NCBI GenBank assembly: GCA_944368925.1
Contig: CALVXG010000006.1
Span: 62,001 to 126,000, forward strand
Length of the DNA stretch: 64,000 bases
Reading direction: 5' to 3'
Origin: an uncultured Clostridia bacterium
GTDB taxonomy: Bacteria; Bacillota; Clostridia; Christensenellales; Borkfalkiaceae
The position numbers were made by a program, and so were the translations under genes. How positions within the stretch are numbered: position 1 is the stretch's first letter; every line of letters begins with the position of its first letter. Under the pieces are notes generated by a model. That model was not told where the DNA came from and searched no databases. It worked only from the letters and a program-made list of their open reading frames with translations. Shown here piece after piece: positions 17,241-26,200 of the stretch.

Positions 17241-17624
17241 ATGAGATCGGCGATCAAAGAATATGAAGCGGTGGAAGCGGCGGCTATGAATTTTGTAAAG
17301 AGTGTAGCCGAAGGTGACAGCAAGTATGCGAAGCAGCTGTTTACGGACGAAGCGGTTCTGTTCGGGTATCTGGACGGGAAGCTGGAACACGGTTCGATCG
17401 AGCAATTCTATCGGAACGTGGACACGGTGGGCGGCGATAAAAATTTCAAAGCGCGCGTCGACGTGATCGCGCTGGAAGAGACGCTCGCGGTCGTGCGGGT
17501 GCTGGAAGAGAATTGGGGCAACCGCATCGATTTTACCGATTATCTGCTGCTTTTAAAAATGGACGGAGAATGGAAGTGCGTAGCGAAAGCGTACAACCAG
17601 AATTCAGATACGATCAAAAAATAA
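17241..17624 (+). CDS. NTF2-like (putative lumazine-binding/SnoaL-type) protein
   Basis: A 127-residue protein with the cone-shaped NTF2 pattern: an N-terminal helix with AAAMNFVKSVAEGD, EAVLFGYLDGK, and a C-terminal sheet ending DYLLLLKMDGEWKCVAKAYNQ. It resembles the putative lumazine-binding (Lumazine_bd_2) group found beside flavodoxin-like genes. Its biochemical role is unknown; a small-ligand pocket is typical of the fold. GGAGGAA precedes the ATG. It lies between two Isf-like flavoproteins in one operon, suggesting a shared redox or detoxification task. Confidence 0.8.
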   Translation: MRSAIKEYEAVEAAAMNFVKSVAEGDSKYAKQLFTDEAVLFGYLDGKLEHGSIEQFYRNVDTVGGDKNFKARVDVIALEETLAVVRVLEENWGNRIDFTDYLLLLKMDGEWKCVAKAYNQNSDTIKK

Positions 17625-17636
17625 GGAGATGCTGTT

Positions 17637-18182
17637 ATGAGTAAAAAGATTGTTGTGATCACGGGCAGCCCGCGCAAGAACGGGAACAGTTTTGCGATGA
17701 CGGAAGCGTTTGTTAAAGCGGCGGAAGCGGAAGACTGCGAAGTGACGCGCTTTGACGCGGCATTTATGAAGCTGGGCGGGTGCCATGCCTGCGAAACTTG
17801 TTTCAGCAAGGGGAAGGCGTGTTCTTTTGACGACGATTTCAACAAGATCGCGCCTTACATAGGAGAAGCGGACGGCATTGTCTTTTCGACGCCTGTCTAC
17901 TGGTATTCTTATCCCGCGCAGATCAAATGCGTGATCGATAAGATTTATTCTTTCTGCGTTGCGGGGAAAGCCGTAGCGGATAAAAAGTGCGCCCTCATCG
18001 CTTGCTGCGAGGAAGAGGACAAGACGGTTTTGGACGGGGTGCGCGTGCCGTACGAGCGCACTGCGGCGCTGCTCAAATGGAAATCGGTGGGCGAAGTTCT
18101 CGTGCCGGGCGTACTCAACCCGGGAGATATAGACAAGACAAACGGCAAGGAAGAAGCCGCGGCGCTTGCTAAAAAATTCTGA
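17637..18182 (+). CDS. Flavodoxin-like NAD(P)H oxidoreductase with Isf-type cysteines (2)
   Basis: A 181-residue paralogue of the first flavoprotein in this operon. The flavin loop is TGSPRKNGNSFA and the cysteine motif is C49-x2-C52-x2-C55-x6-C62, again matching the iron-sulfur flavoprotein spacing. STPVYWYSYPAQIKCVIDKIY is the second flavin contact. AAGGAG lies just upstream. A pair of related flavoproteins under one HxlR-type regulator suggests linked electron transfer or two substrates; which donor or acceptor is used cannot be seen. Confidence 0.88.
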   Translation: MSKKIVVITGSPRKNGNSFAMTEAFVKAAEAEDCEVTRFDAAFMKLGGCHACETCFSKGKACSFDDDFNKIAPYIGEADGIVFSTPVYWYSYPAQIKCVIDKIYSFCVAGKAVADKKCALIACCEEEDKTVLDGVRVPYERTAALLKWKSVGEVLVPGVLNPGDIDKTNGKEEAAALAKKF

Positions 18183-18205
18183 TACCTGTTACAGGATTCC
18201 GAATA

Positions 18206-18286
18206 CGGCGGCTGCGGCAAAATACGGCCACAGCCGCCGCGATAAAAATGCACAAAGGGACGGGCAGAACATCTGCCCGTCCCTTT
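18206..18286. terminator. Bidirectional hairpins between convergent genes
   Basis: A hairpin with CGGCGGCTG/CAGCCGCCG arms (18206-18239) is followed by a 15-bp perfect stem with a three-base loop (18254-18286), whose arms begin in AAA and end in TTT. They separate the flavoprotein operon from the convergent LysR gene. Confidence 0.8.
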
Positions 18287-18342
18287 GCCGTGCAAAAATT
18301 TTGAAGTGCGCGCGGAGAATGGGGCCGTTTTTTTCTTGGCGC

Positions 18343-19230
18343 TCAGCTTTCCGCAATCACTTTGCGCAGACAATCGAGAAAGAGCTGCGCAGGCTTCGTA
18401 AAGACGTCGTATTTTTTCCAGATGAGATCGAGGTGCGTGTGCAGGGGCGGCGAGAGCGGCTTGAAACACAATCCGCTGTCTCCCGCGGTATTGACGATGT
18501 TCCCCAATCCGACGGCGTACCCCATTCCCGCCTTCACGAACAGGGAAGCGTTGTAGAGCAGGTTGTATTGCTCTTTCAGATCCATATCCGTTTCTCCTTC
18601 TCCGAACCAGGCGCGCAGCTGGCTTCCGCGGCGCAGGGACTGCATCGAGCACAGAAGGGGTTTGTTGCGCAGATCTTCTTTGGTGATCGAATCGTTTGCG
18701 GCCAGCGGACTGTCGTCGCGCATCAGAACGCCCCATTCGTCGGCAAGGGGCAGCCGCAGGGAATGATAGCGGGAAATGTCGGGTACGTCCACAACGACGC
18801 CGAAATCGAACAGGCCCTTGTCGAGTTTCTCTAAAATATCTTCCGCGTCTCCGCTGAAAAATCGGAAGCGTACCGCAGGGCAGAGTTTTTGCACTTCGCA
18901 GGCGGCGCGCGCGATCGTGATCACGGCATGGCTTTCCCCGCCGCCGATGGCCACTTCGCCCGAAATCTCGCCGTTCGGAATGCGCAGCTCAGCCTGCGTC
19001 TTTTCGTACAGCTCGACCATTTCTTCCGCCCTTTTTTTCAGAAGCAGCCCCGTTTCCGTGAGAGTGATCTTGCGGCTTCCCCGCAGAAAGAGCGGGCGGC
19101 CTATTTCTTTTTCAAGGCTCTGCATCTGTTTGGAAAGGCTGGGCTGGGCGATATACAAACGCTCCGCCGCCTTCGTGATGCTCTGTTCCTGCACCACGGC
19201 AAGAAAATATCGCAGTACCCGAAGTTCCAT
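18343..19230 (-). CDS. LysR-family transcriptional regulator
   Basis: A 295-residue LysR regulator. The N-terminal helix-turn-helix reads ITKAAERLYIAQPSLSKQMQSLE, followed by GRPLF and a periplasmic-binding-like effector domain. I use the ATG at 19230 because AAGGAG precedes it and the protein then starts MELRVLRYFLAV, the canonical opening; an in-frame extension up to 19314 lacks a ribosome site. It is divergent from the acetyltransferase/hydrolase pair, its probable target. The effector is unknown. Confidence 0.93.
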   Translation of the reverse strand: MELRVLRYFLAVVQEQSITKAAERLYIAQPSLSKQMQSLEKEIGRPLFLRGSRKITLTETGLLLKKRAEEMVELYEKTQAELRIPNGEISGEVAIGGGESHAVITIARAACEVQKLCPAVRFRFFSGDAEDILEKLDKGLFDFGVVVDVPDISRYHSLRLPLADEWGVLMRDDSPLAANDSITKEDLRNKPLLCSMQSLRRGSQLRAWFGEGETDMDLKEQYNLLYNASLFVKAGMGYAVGLGNIVNTAGDSGLCFKPLSPPLHTHLDLIWKKYDVFTKPAQLFLDCLRKVIAES

Positions 19231-19307
19231 GATTTTCTCCTTTTTTGTCTTATTATAACAGGTAAATATATAGCTGTCAACTATGGATAGATATTCTGTA
19301 TATATAT

Positions 19308-19336
19308 TTGACATACTTATGCGGAGAGACTATACT
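19308..19336 (+). promoter_or_regulatory. Sigma-A promoter for acetyltransferase gene
   Basis: TTGACA (19308-19313), 17 bases, TATACT (19331-19336). The AT-rich stretch just upstream, including CTAT-GG-ATAG at 19281-19290, is where the divergent LysR regulator would be expected to bind. The leader before the ATG is about 130 bases with no clear structure. Confidence 0.85.
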
Positions 19337-19474
19337 GGAACCGAATCTGAAAGCGGAAAGCCGCCGCGCGCATCAGAAAAAAGATGAAAAATGCAGGCGG
19401 CGGGGCAGGGCGGCGGAAGGAAAGGCGCGGCGCCTTGCGAGGGAAAATCGTTTTCGGCAGAGAAAGGAGCAGAG

Positions 19475-20047
19475 ATGACGGCGAAAGAATACATTGCATA
19501 TGTCAAAGAGCATTCCTATCTTACGGCGGGTTCGCCCGTGCATGCCTGTATGCACGAAGCGGCGGAGGAAGCGCGGCGGATCACGTGTGAGATCAATAAT
19601 TCGTTTCACACGGCGCAGGAGCTGCGGGCGTTGTTTTCGGAACTGATCGGCAAGCCCGTGGACGAGGGGTTCGGGCTGTTTCCGCCCGTATATTCCGACT
19701 TCGGGAAGAATATTACGCTCGGGAAGAGAGTTTTTATCAACGAAGGGTGCTGTTTCCAAGATCAGGGAGGCATTGAGATCGGGGACGATTGTCTGATCGG
19801 GCACCAGGTGGTGTTTGCGACCGTCAATCACGATCAGGATCCCGAAAAGCGCGGGAACATGGAGCTTGCACCCATAAAGATCGGAAAGCGCGTATGGATC
19901 GGCGCGCACGCAACCATCCTGGCGGGCGTCACCATCGGCGACGGTGCGATCGTAGCGGCGGGCGCGGTTGTCACCAAAGACGTACCGACGGGTACCGTCG
20001 TGGGCGGGGTTCCCGCGAGGGTGATCAAAAAAATCGGGAAGAACTGA
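19475..20047 (+). CDS. Maltose/galactoside O-acetyltransferase-like hexapeptide protein
   Basis: A 190-residue left-handed beta-helix acetyltransferase of the LacA/Maa/NodL kind. The N-terminal helical cap holds [14 protein letters not shown]; hexapeptide turns run from [14 protein letters not shown] to [13 protein letters not shown], with the catalytic-type His in the ATVNHDQDP loop and the closing [14 protein letters not shown] 19475 follows AAAGGAG by five bases. It would transfer acetyl from acetyl-CoA to a sugar or related alcohol in the cytoplasm. It probably shares a transcript with the following hydrolase. Confidence 0.9.
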   Translation: MTAKEYIAYVKEHSYLTAGSPVHACMHEAAEEARRITCEINNSFHTAQELRALFSELIGKPVDEGFGLFPPVYSDFGKNITLGKRVFINEGCCFQDQGGIEIGDDCLIGHQVVFATVNHDQDPEKRGNMELAPIKIGKRVWIGAHATILAGVTIGDGAIVAAGAVVTKDVPTGTVVGGVPARVIKKIGKN

Positions 20048-20113
20048 AAAAACAAGAAACGCACGGCCGCTTAAAAACAGCATGGGAACATCCGGACGAA
20101 AAAGGAGAACGGT

Positions 20114-21088
20114 ATGGAGGAACAGAAATTGGTATTGACGGAGGAATGGGACAAAACATTTCCGAAAAGCGACAAGACGGAGCACACGAAAGTGACTTTT
20201 CACAATCGTTACGGCATTACGCTGGCGGCGGATCTGTACAAGCCGAAGGGGGCGCAGGGGAAACTGCCCGCGGTTGCGGTGGCGGGGCCGTTCGGTGCGG
20301 TGAAGGAACAGGCGGCGGGACTGTACGCGCAGACGCTTGCGGAACGCGGTTTTCTTACGATCGCGTTCGATCCTTCGTTCACGGGCGAGAGCGGCGGAGA
20401 GGTGCGAAACGTGGCTTCGCCCGATATCAATACGGAAGATTTTTGTGCGGCGGTGGACTTTCTGTCCGTGCAGGAGAATGTCGATTCCGGCCGCATCGGT
20501 ATTCTCGGGATCTGCGGCTGGGGCGGCATGGCGCTGAACGCGGCGGCGATCGACACGCGCATCAAAGCGACCGTTACGTCCACCATGTACGACATGAGCA
20601 GGGTGATCGCGAACGGGTATTTTGATTCCATGGACGAGGATGCCCGCTATAAACTGCGGGAACAGCTCAACGCACAGCGCACCGCTGATTATAAGAGCGG
20701 CAGTTATGCGCTTGCGGGAGGAGTTTCGGACAGCATACCCGACGACGCTCCGTTCTTTGTCAAAGATTATTACGCTTATTACAAGACGAAGCGCGGCTAT
20801 CATCCCCGTTCGCTCAATTCCAACGGCGGGTGGAACGTCACGTCGGCGCTGTCTTTTCTGAATATGCCTCTTTTGTCATATGCGGGGGAAATACGGAGCG
20901 CGGTGCTCGTCGTGCACGGGGACAAGGCGCATTCCTGCTATTTCAGCAAGGACGCGTTCGCGAAGCTCAAAGGGGATAACAAGGAACTGCTTTTGATCCC
21001 CGGCGCGGTGCACACCGATCTGTACGATAACCGCAACCTAATACCTTTTGACAAGATCGAAAATTTCCTGCGAACCTATTTAAAATAA
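20114..21088 (+). CDS. Alpha/beta hydrolase family protein with altered nucleophile elbow
   Basis: A 324-residue alpha/beta hydrolase resembling the YcjY/dienelactone hydrolase-like group: a lead strand KVTFHNRYGITLAADLYKP, an oxyanion region AGPFGAVKEQ, and late Asp and His (HGDKAHSCYF and PGAVHTDLYD). At the nucleophile elbow the sequence is G132-I-C134-G-W136-G-G, where relatives have GICASGG with Ser; Trp takes the Ser position. Either a Cys two residues earlier acts instead or the protein is not a classical hydrolase. It follows the acetyltransferase in a probable operon. Confidence 0.85.
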   Translation: MEEQKLVLTEEWDKTFPKSDKTEHTKVTFHNRYGITLAADLYKPKGAQGKLPAVAVAGPFGAVKEQAAGLYAQTLAERGFLTIAFDPSFTGESGGEVRNVASPDINTEDFCAAVDFLSVQENVDSGRIGILGICGWGGMALNAAAIDTRIKATVTSTMYDMSRVIANGYFDSMDEDARYKLREQLNAQRTADYKSGSYALAGGVSDSIPDDAPFFVKDYYAYYKTKRGYHPRSLNSNGGWNVTSALSFLNMPLLSYAGEIRSAVLVVHGDKAHSCYFSKDAFAKLKGDNKELLLIPGAVHTDLYDNRNLIPFDKIENFLRTYLK

Positions 21089-21094
21089 CGTTCA

Positions 21095-21127
21095 ACGCCC
21101 TCCCGCGCAGAAAGCGCGGGAGGGCGT
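21095..21127. terminator. Hairpin between convergent hydrolase and Crp/Fnr genes
   Basis: A 14-bp perfect stem with an AGAAA loop. No good T run follows on either side, so it may terminate weakly or protect 3' ends. Confidence 0.6.
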
Positions 21128-21178
21128 CGGCGTAAAAATTGCAGTACGTATAGAAATTTTTATTGCGAACGGGCGCGG

Positions 21179-21835
21179 TCATACGTTTTCGGTGCGGTGC
21201 AGGCGGAAATAATTTTTATGATAATCGAGGATCCCTTCGCGGTGCATTTTGGCGAGCTCTTTGGAGAGGGCGGTGCGCTCCACGTTCAGATAATCGGCCA
21301 TCTGCTGGCGGTCGAAGGCGATGCGGAATTCATTGCGGCCGTGTCGGACTGCTTCGGCGGAAAGAAATGTCATCGCCTTTGCCCGTATGCCCTTGGCGGT
21401 CATGCAGAAGATCCTGTTTGACCAGGCGAGGTTTTTTTGCGTCGAGAGCAAAAGGAGGTTGCGGACCAGCTTAAAGTACCAGGGCTTTGCGCCGTTTTCG
21501 GGGGAAAGGAGAACGCCGATATTCACAAAGAGGATCTTGCTCGCCTGTGCGGCGGTGACATCGACCAGCAGGGGGACGCCGCAAAAGGCGTACGTTTCGG
21601 CGAAAGCGTCGCCCTCGGTCAAATTGTGCAGAATGACGCGGTTTCCCCAAAGATCGATGTTTTCGATATAGACTTTTCCTTCGAGCACGATCCCGAACTC
21701 TTTTGTTTTGTCGCCCGTCCGAAATAGGACGGCGTCTTTTTCGTATGCCGCGGTGCGCAGGCCGCCGCAAGATTGCATCTGGCCGTATTCTTCTTGTGTA
21801 ATGTTCGCAAAGATGACGTTTCGGACGGGAATCAT
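21179..21835 (-). CDS. Crp/Fnr-family transcriptional regulator (1)
   Basis: A 218-residue regulator with an N-terminal cyclic-nucleotide-type beta roll (GKVYIENIDLWGNRVILHNLTEGDAFAE) and a C-terminal HTH (FDRQQMADYLNVERTALSKELAKMHREG). The N-terminus has no FNR-type four-Cys cluster. GAGGT precedes the ATG at 21835. It is divergent from a ferredoxin-like gene and a cupin, an arrangement seen near hybrid-cluster-protein (hcp) genes and their regulators in clostridia; hcp itself is not here. The signal is unknown. Confidence 0.92.
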   Translation of the reverse strand: MIPVRNVIFANITQEEYGQMQSCGGLRTAAYEKDAVLFRTGDKTKEFGIVLEGKVYIENIDLWGNRVILHNLTEGDAFAETYAFCGVPLLVDVTAAQASKILFVNIGVLLSPENGAKPWYFKLVRNLLLLSTQKNLAWSNRIFCMTAKGIRAKAMTFLSAEAVRHGRNEFRIAFDRQQMADYLNVERTALSKELAKMHREGILDYHKNYFRLHRTENV

Positions 21836-21854
21836 AAAATTTACCTCATTTTCG

Positions 21855-21911
21855 TGGTTTAAACAACGTACTTTTTGAAAAGATTGTACTATACTATGAC
21901 CGACAAGTCAA
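21855..21911. promoter_or_regulatory. Divergent promoters with palindrome between Crp/Fnr and ferredoxin-like genes
   Basis: Minus strand: TTGACT (21911-21906), 17 bases, TACAAT (21888-21883) for the regulator. Plus strand: a -10 box TATACT (21890-21895) with no -35 box. The palindrome GTTTAAAC (wider TGGTTTAAACAA, 21855-21866) is centred about 41.5 bases before the predicted plus start, the class II activator position, and also lies just downstream of the regulator's own start. Regulation is inferred from this geometry. Confidence 0.65.
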
Positions 21912-21925
21912 GGAGGAAGACGGAA

Positions 21926-22618
21926 ATGATACGGAAAATTATACAGATCGACGAAGAGAAGTGCAACGGATGCGGCGCGTGTGCCAAAGCGTGTCACGAA
22001 GGGGCGATCGGGATGGTGAACGGGAAGGCGAAACTTTTGCGGGACGATTATTGTGACGGACTGGGCGATTGTCTGCCCGCCTGCCCGACCAATGCGATCC
22101 GTTTTGTGGAAAGGGAAGCGGCGGCATACGATGCCGCGGCGGTTGCGGCGCATCAGAAAAAAGGACAGCCGCATGCGGGGTGCCCGGGAAGCAGGATGCA
22201 CCGTTTCGACCGCGGACAAGAGGTCTCGTCTTTGCGGGAGACGGAAGTGCCGCAGTCGCAGTTGCGGCAATGGCCCTGCCAGATCAGGCTGGTGCCCGTC
22301 AACGCGCCGTATTTTGACGGGGTGAAACTTCTTATCGCGGCAGATTGCACGGCGTATGCATACGCGAACATGCACAGAGACTTTATGTGCGGGAAAATTA
22401 CGCTCGTGGGCTGCCCGAAGCTGGACGGCGTAGATTACAGCGAAAAGCTGACGCAGATTTTGGAGAACAACGATATTGCAAGCGTCACCGTTGTGCGCAT
22501 GGAAGTGCCTTGCTGCGGCGGGTTGGAGGCGGCGGCAAAGGCGGCGCTGAAAAGGAGCGGCAAGTTCATTCCCTGGCAGGTCGTCACGATTTCGGTGGAC
22601 GGAAAAATTCTGGACTGA
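21926..22618 (+). CDS. 4Fe-4S ferredoxin-domain protein
   Basis: A 230-residue protein. ATG 21926 follows AGGAGG by nine bases. The N-terminal ferredoxin fold has one full motif CNGCGACAKACHEG and a second, irregular set CDGLGDCLPACPTNAI. After a Gln-rich linker come cysteine motifs DCTAYAYANMHRDFMCG, VGCPKLDG and PCCGG, which could hold further metal. This architecture accompanies Crp/Fnr regulators and hydroxylamine reductase in anaerobes, but no function is proved. A cupin follows. It is probably cytoplasmic and involved in electron transfer or nitrosative/oxidative stress. Confidence 0.85.
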   Translation: MIRKIIQIDEEKCNGCGACAKACHEGAIGMVNGKAKLLRDDYCDGLGDCLPACPTNAIRFVEREAAAYDAAAVAAHQKKGQPHAGCPGSRMHRFDRGQEVSSLRETEVPQSQLRQWPCQIRLVPVNAPYFDGVKLLIAADCTAYAYANMHRDFMCGKITLVGCPKLDGVDYSEKLTQILENNDIASVTVVRMEVPCCGGLEAAAKAALKRSGKFIPWQVVTISVDGKILD

Positions 22619-22682
22619 ACAAAAAATTCTATGCGGAGGGACAGTATGAGCGTTAAGATCAAAAAATATTGCAAAAAAAGGA

Positions 22683-22979
22683 GTGGTAACGCTGAGGGAG
22701 CAGGTCTCTTATCAGGAGGGGCAGATCGTCAGTAAAACGCTGGCGCAAAACGGCGCGGTGAGCATTACGCTGTTCGCCTTCGCGAAGGGCGAGGAGATCA
22801 GCACGCACGCCTCCGGAGGAGACGCCATGGTCACGTGCCTGGACGGGGTCGGGAAAATTACCATAGACGAAGAAGATTTTCTGCTTCGGGAAGGGCAATC
22901 GATCGTGATGCCCGCAGGGCATCCGCACGCGGTACGCGGCGAAGAAAATTTTAAAATGCTGCTTACGGTCGTATTTTAA
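22683..22979 (+). CDS. Small cupin protein, possible frameshift at its start
   Basis: A 98-residue cupin: metal-ligand-type residues in THASGGDAMV and PAGHPHAV, ending FKMLLTVVF. GTG 22683 opens the frame, but its only purine-rich sequence directly abuts the codon. The good site GGAGG with ATG lies at 22646, out of frame. Removing one A from the A6 run at 22661-22666 or the A7 run at 22673-22679 would join that ATG to the cupin and give a natural N-terminus beginning MSVKIK or MSVKIKKYCKKG. So this is either a GTG start, a sequencing indel, or a true slippage site. It belongs with the upstream ferredoxin-like gene. Confidence 0.8.
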   Translation: MVTLREQVSYQEGQIVSKTLAQNGAVSITLFAFAKGEEISTHASGGDAMVTCLDGVGKITIDEEDFLLREGQSIVMPAGHPHAVRGEENFKMLLTVVF

Positions 22980-22984
22980 AAGAG

Positions 22985-23088
22985 AATACAGGCCGCGGGG
23001 TTCGGCAAAAGCCGAACCCCGCGGCCTGTATTTTTTCAAAACAAACAAAGGCCTTCGTCCGCGTATTTTTGCGGGCGAAGGCCTTTTG
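22985..23088. terminator. Two strong terminators after the cupin
   Basis: The first has a 22-bp perfect stem with AAAA loop and runs into TTTTTT (22985-23036). The second has a 16-bp stem with one G-T pair and an eight-base loop, ending in TTTT (23047-23087). From there to 23254 I see no gene, only an AT-rich lead-in to the M60 gene without a convincing -35/-10 pair. Confidence 0.92.
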
Positions 23089-23254
23089 TCAAATATACGA
23101 AAGACAAAGAGATGGCAAGATACCGCGCCGAAAACAGAGAGGGATCGCGCGGTCAAAATTATTTACAAAAAGGGAGAAAAATAGTAAAATAAATCGGCTT
23201 GAATTTATTAAGTTGCGCAAAATGTAGATATAGAAAATGCATAAGGAGAAAGAG

Positions 23255-26200
23255 ATGGCAAGCAAAAGCAGGGTACGTGCATTGATAATTTTGGCGATCG
23301 CCATGGTATTGGCGTGGGGCGCGGGCATTTTCGGGCTGGCGCAGACGTGGGCGGAGGCGAGCTTTCGCGTAGATAAGATCACGCGCTCGCACGAATATCT
23401 GACAGAAGGGTATCTGAACGCCTATGCGGTGGCGCCCGAAAAGATCGCAAGTTACGAGAGCAACGGCTCCAACTGGGGGCCGAACGTATTGGCGCGGGCG
23501 TTTGACCGCAATTTTGACACGTTTTGGGAGACGAACAGGATCAACGGTTCGAATTTTACAAACACGGTGACGATCGGTTTTACGGAAAAGGTGCAGGCGG
23601 ACCGTCTTGTCTTTGCCACGCGCAGGGACGTGACGGGGAAAGGTTTCCCGCTGACGGCGACGTTTTTGATTTCGGAGGATGGAACGGAATACGAGCGGAT
23701 CGGTTCGGGGTCGGTGGAGCTTTGCACCAATGTTTTGGTGTACCGTCTGGACAAAGCGTACGAATTCCGTTTTTTCCGCTTTGAATACACCGAAGTGAAT
23801 CCCGCCCAGGAGCAGCGCTGCAGCGCGGCGGAGTTTATCTTTTTTAAGCCGGAAGAGGAATGCGTTTCGCAGCTTTCGGGGATGTTTTCCGATTATAAAT
23901 GCACGGCGCTCGACGCTTCGTATACGAAAGAAAGTGCGCGGGAAGTGATCGCGCTCGTAAAAGAGACGCAGGCGTATGCGCTGCGTGAGGAATTGCGGTA
24001 TCTTGTTTCGCGAGCGGAAGGCGTGCTGGACGGGACGGTGACGGCGGACGAGGCGAGAGAATTTACGACGAAGCCGGACGAAAAGGGGAATGCGACGCTT
24101 GCGCGGCACGGGAACGTGTCCGCGTATGCGCGCAATACGCTCAAGATGGTTTGGCAGGGGACGAACCGACAGGTCACGGGCGTATGCGGCGTGCCGGGAG
24201 AAACGCTGGCGGTGTTTGTGGAAGCGGGGGAGAAAGACCCGCTGCCGACGCTCGTGTTCACGCAGCATATCGGGTATTGGAGCAAGTGGAAGAGTTCGGA
24301 ATGCTCTCTCAACCGCGGACTGAATCTGATTGCCGTACCCGATCTGTACGATCCTTCTTGGAGCATCGGGACGAATCCCGGCGGGCCCGTGTATTTGTGC
24401 AACCCGTACACGGCGGGGGAACAGAGCGCGAACATGAAGATTTATTTGGACGGCGGCTATACGATCCCCGTCTATCGGGCGGGGGACGACGCGCAGGAAT
24501 ACAAAGATTCGCTCACAAAATATCTGGAACTATATGCGTCGGAAAGCGATCGGTATAACGATGTGACCGAATTGCAGGGCGGTCGCGTGATTCTTACGGT
24601 GACGGCGAGCTGTGCGAAGAGCATCTACGTTGACGAGGGCGTGGATCCCGCTGAGGCGATGAGCGGCTGGGACGCCTATCTGAAAGAGCTGTATATGTTC
24701 GACGGGGTCTCCTATGACCCGAAAGAGGAGCATTACGATGCGCGTGCGGAGTATCTGAACGTGAACGTGCGCGTGATGCAGCCGTGGGCGGCGGCATACG
24801 CGTTTACCGAGCATGTGGGGATCCAGAAGGGCGAATGGGAGAAAACATCCTGCCGCGGGAGCGGATTCGGCTGGGGGATGTCGCACGAGTTGGGGCACAT
24901 GATGGATATTTCCGAACGTACGCGCTCGGAGTTTACGAACAATATGTGGTCGCAGTTCAACAAGACGGCGCTGGACGGGGAGAGTGCGCGCGGCAATTTC
25001 ACCGAATTTTTAAAAGCGACGGCGCCCGACGACAATGCGGGGAATGCGTATGCGGACAAAGCGTCGGACGCGCTGCCCTGGTGGTGTATCGAGAGCAGAT
25101 TCCCCGGGTATTGGGGGCGGTTTGACAACTGTTACCGTTACGAGGACAGAAAGGAACTTACGGATGCGGAGCTGCACGTGTATTTCAGTTCTTTGGCGGC
25201 AGGAGTCGATTTGAGTTATTATTTTGCGCGCATCGGATTTTCCTGGAAATCGGCGTTTACGGGGTACGAGAACGCGTCCGAAGGGTACCGTGCGGCGATC
25301 GCGGAAGCGAAAAAGGCGGGCAGGATCGGGGAGAACGAGCTCAAACTTTGGTATGTTGACGCGCAGTTCTATAATTATTATGCCGAGTACGGCGACGCTC
25401 TGAAAATGTACGACGAAAAAGACCGTGCGCAGATCCTGCACGTGGGCAAGACGGAGAGCGGTTATGCGCTGTTGATGCCCGATGCGGGGGAGTCCCGCCA
25501 TTTAGGGTATGAGGTATTGCGCAGCGACGGTGCGGGCGCGTTCAAGGTGATCGGGTTCACGTACGGGAGGAACTATACGGATACGCAGGCGCCTTCGGAG
25601 AACGTGCAGTACAAAGTGCGCGCATTTGATCGGGCGCTGGGCTGCACTTCGGAAAGCGAAGCGATGTCCGCCGCGGCGCAGAGCGCGGTGGCGAGCGTGA
25701 ACGGTGAGAAATACGCAACGCTTTCGGAAGCGTTTGCCGCGGCGTCGGAGGGCGGAACGGTGTATCTTTTGGAAGAAACGTACGAGACGGGCGTGTCGGT
25801 GACGGGCAGCGTAACGCTGAAACCGCAGGGAAAGAGCGTGACGGTGCGCAGGAATCTGGAACAGGCGATGTTCCGCGTCAACGGCGGTGCGACGCTGAAG
25901 ATCGCGGGCGAAGGCGGTTTTACCCTGACGCTGGACGGTATGGACATTTCGCAGGCGGATCCGATTATTTACAGCCAGGGAACGCTGGAACTGGGCGAAG
26001 GCGTGATCCTGCAGAATGGGTCGACCACGGGGAACGGCGGCGCGGTGCGTATCGGCGGCGGGACTTTCCGTGCCGACGGCACTGTTTTTCGCGGCAACCG
26101 CGCGAAAAACGGCGGGGCGCTTGCCTGTGAGACTGCATCGGCAGTCGTCACGCTGGAAAACACGAAGTTTTACGAAAACACGGCGACGGAAAACGGCGGC

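Noticed and set aside
16606-18182. A nitroreductase or azoreductase assignment for the two flavoproteins
   Set aside because: Their four-Cys motif and flavodoxin loop fit Isf-like FMN proteins better, and nothing in the sequence shows the electron acceptor.
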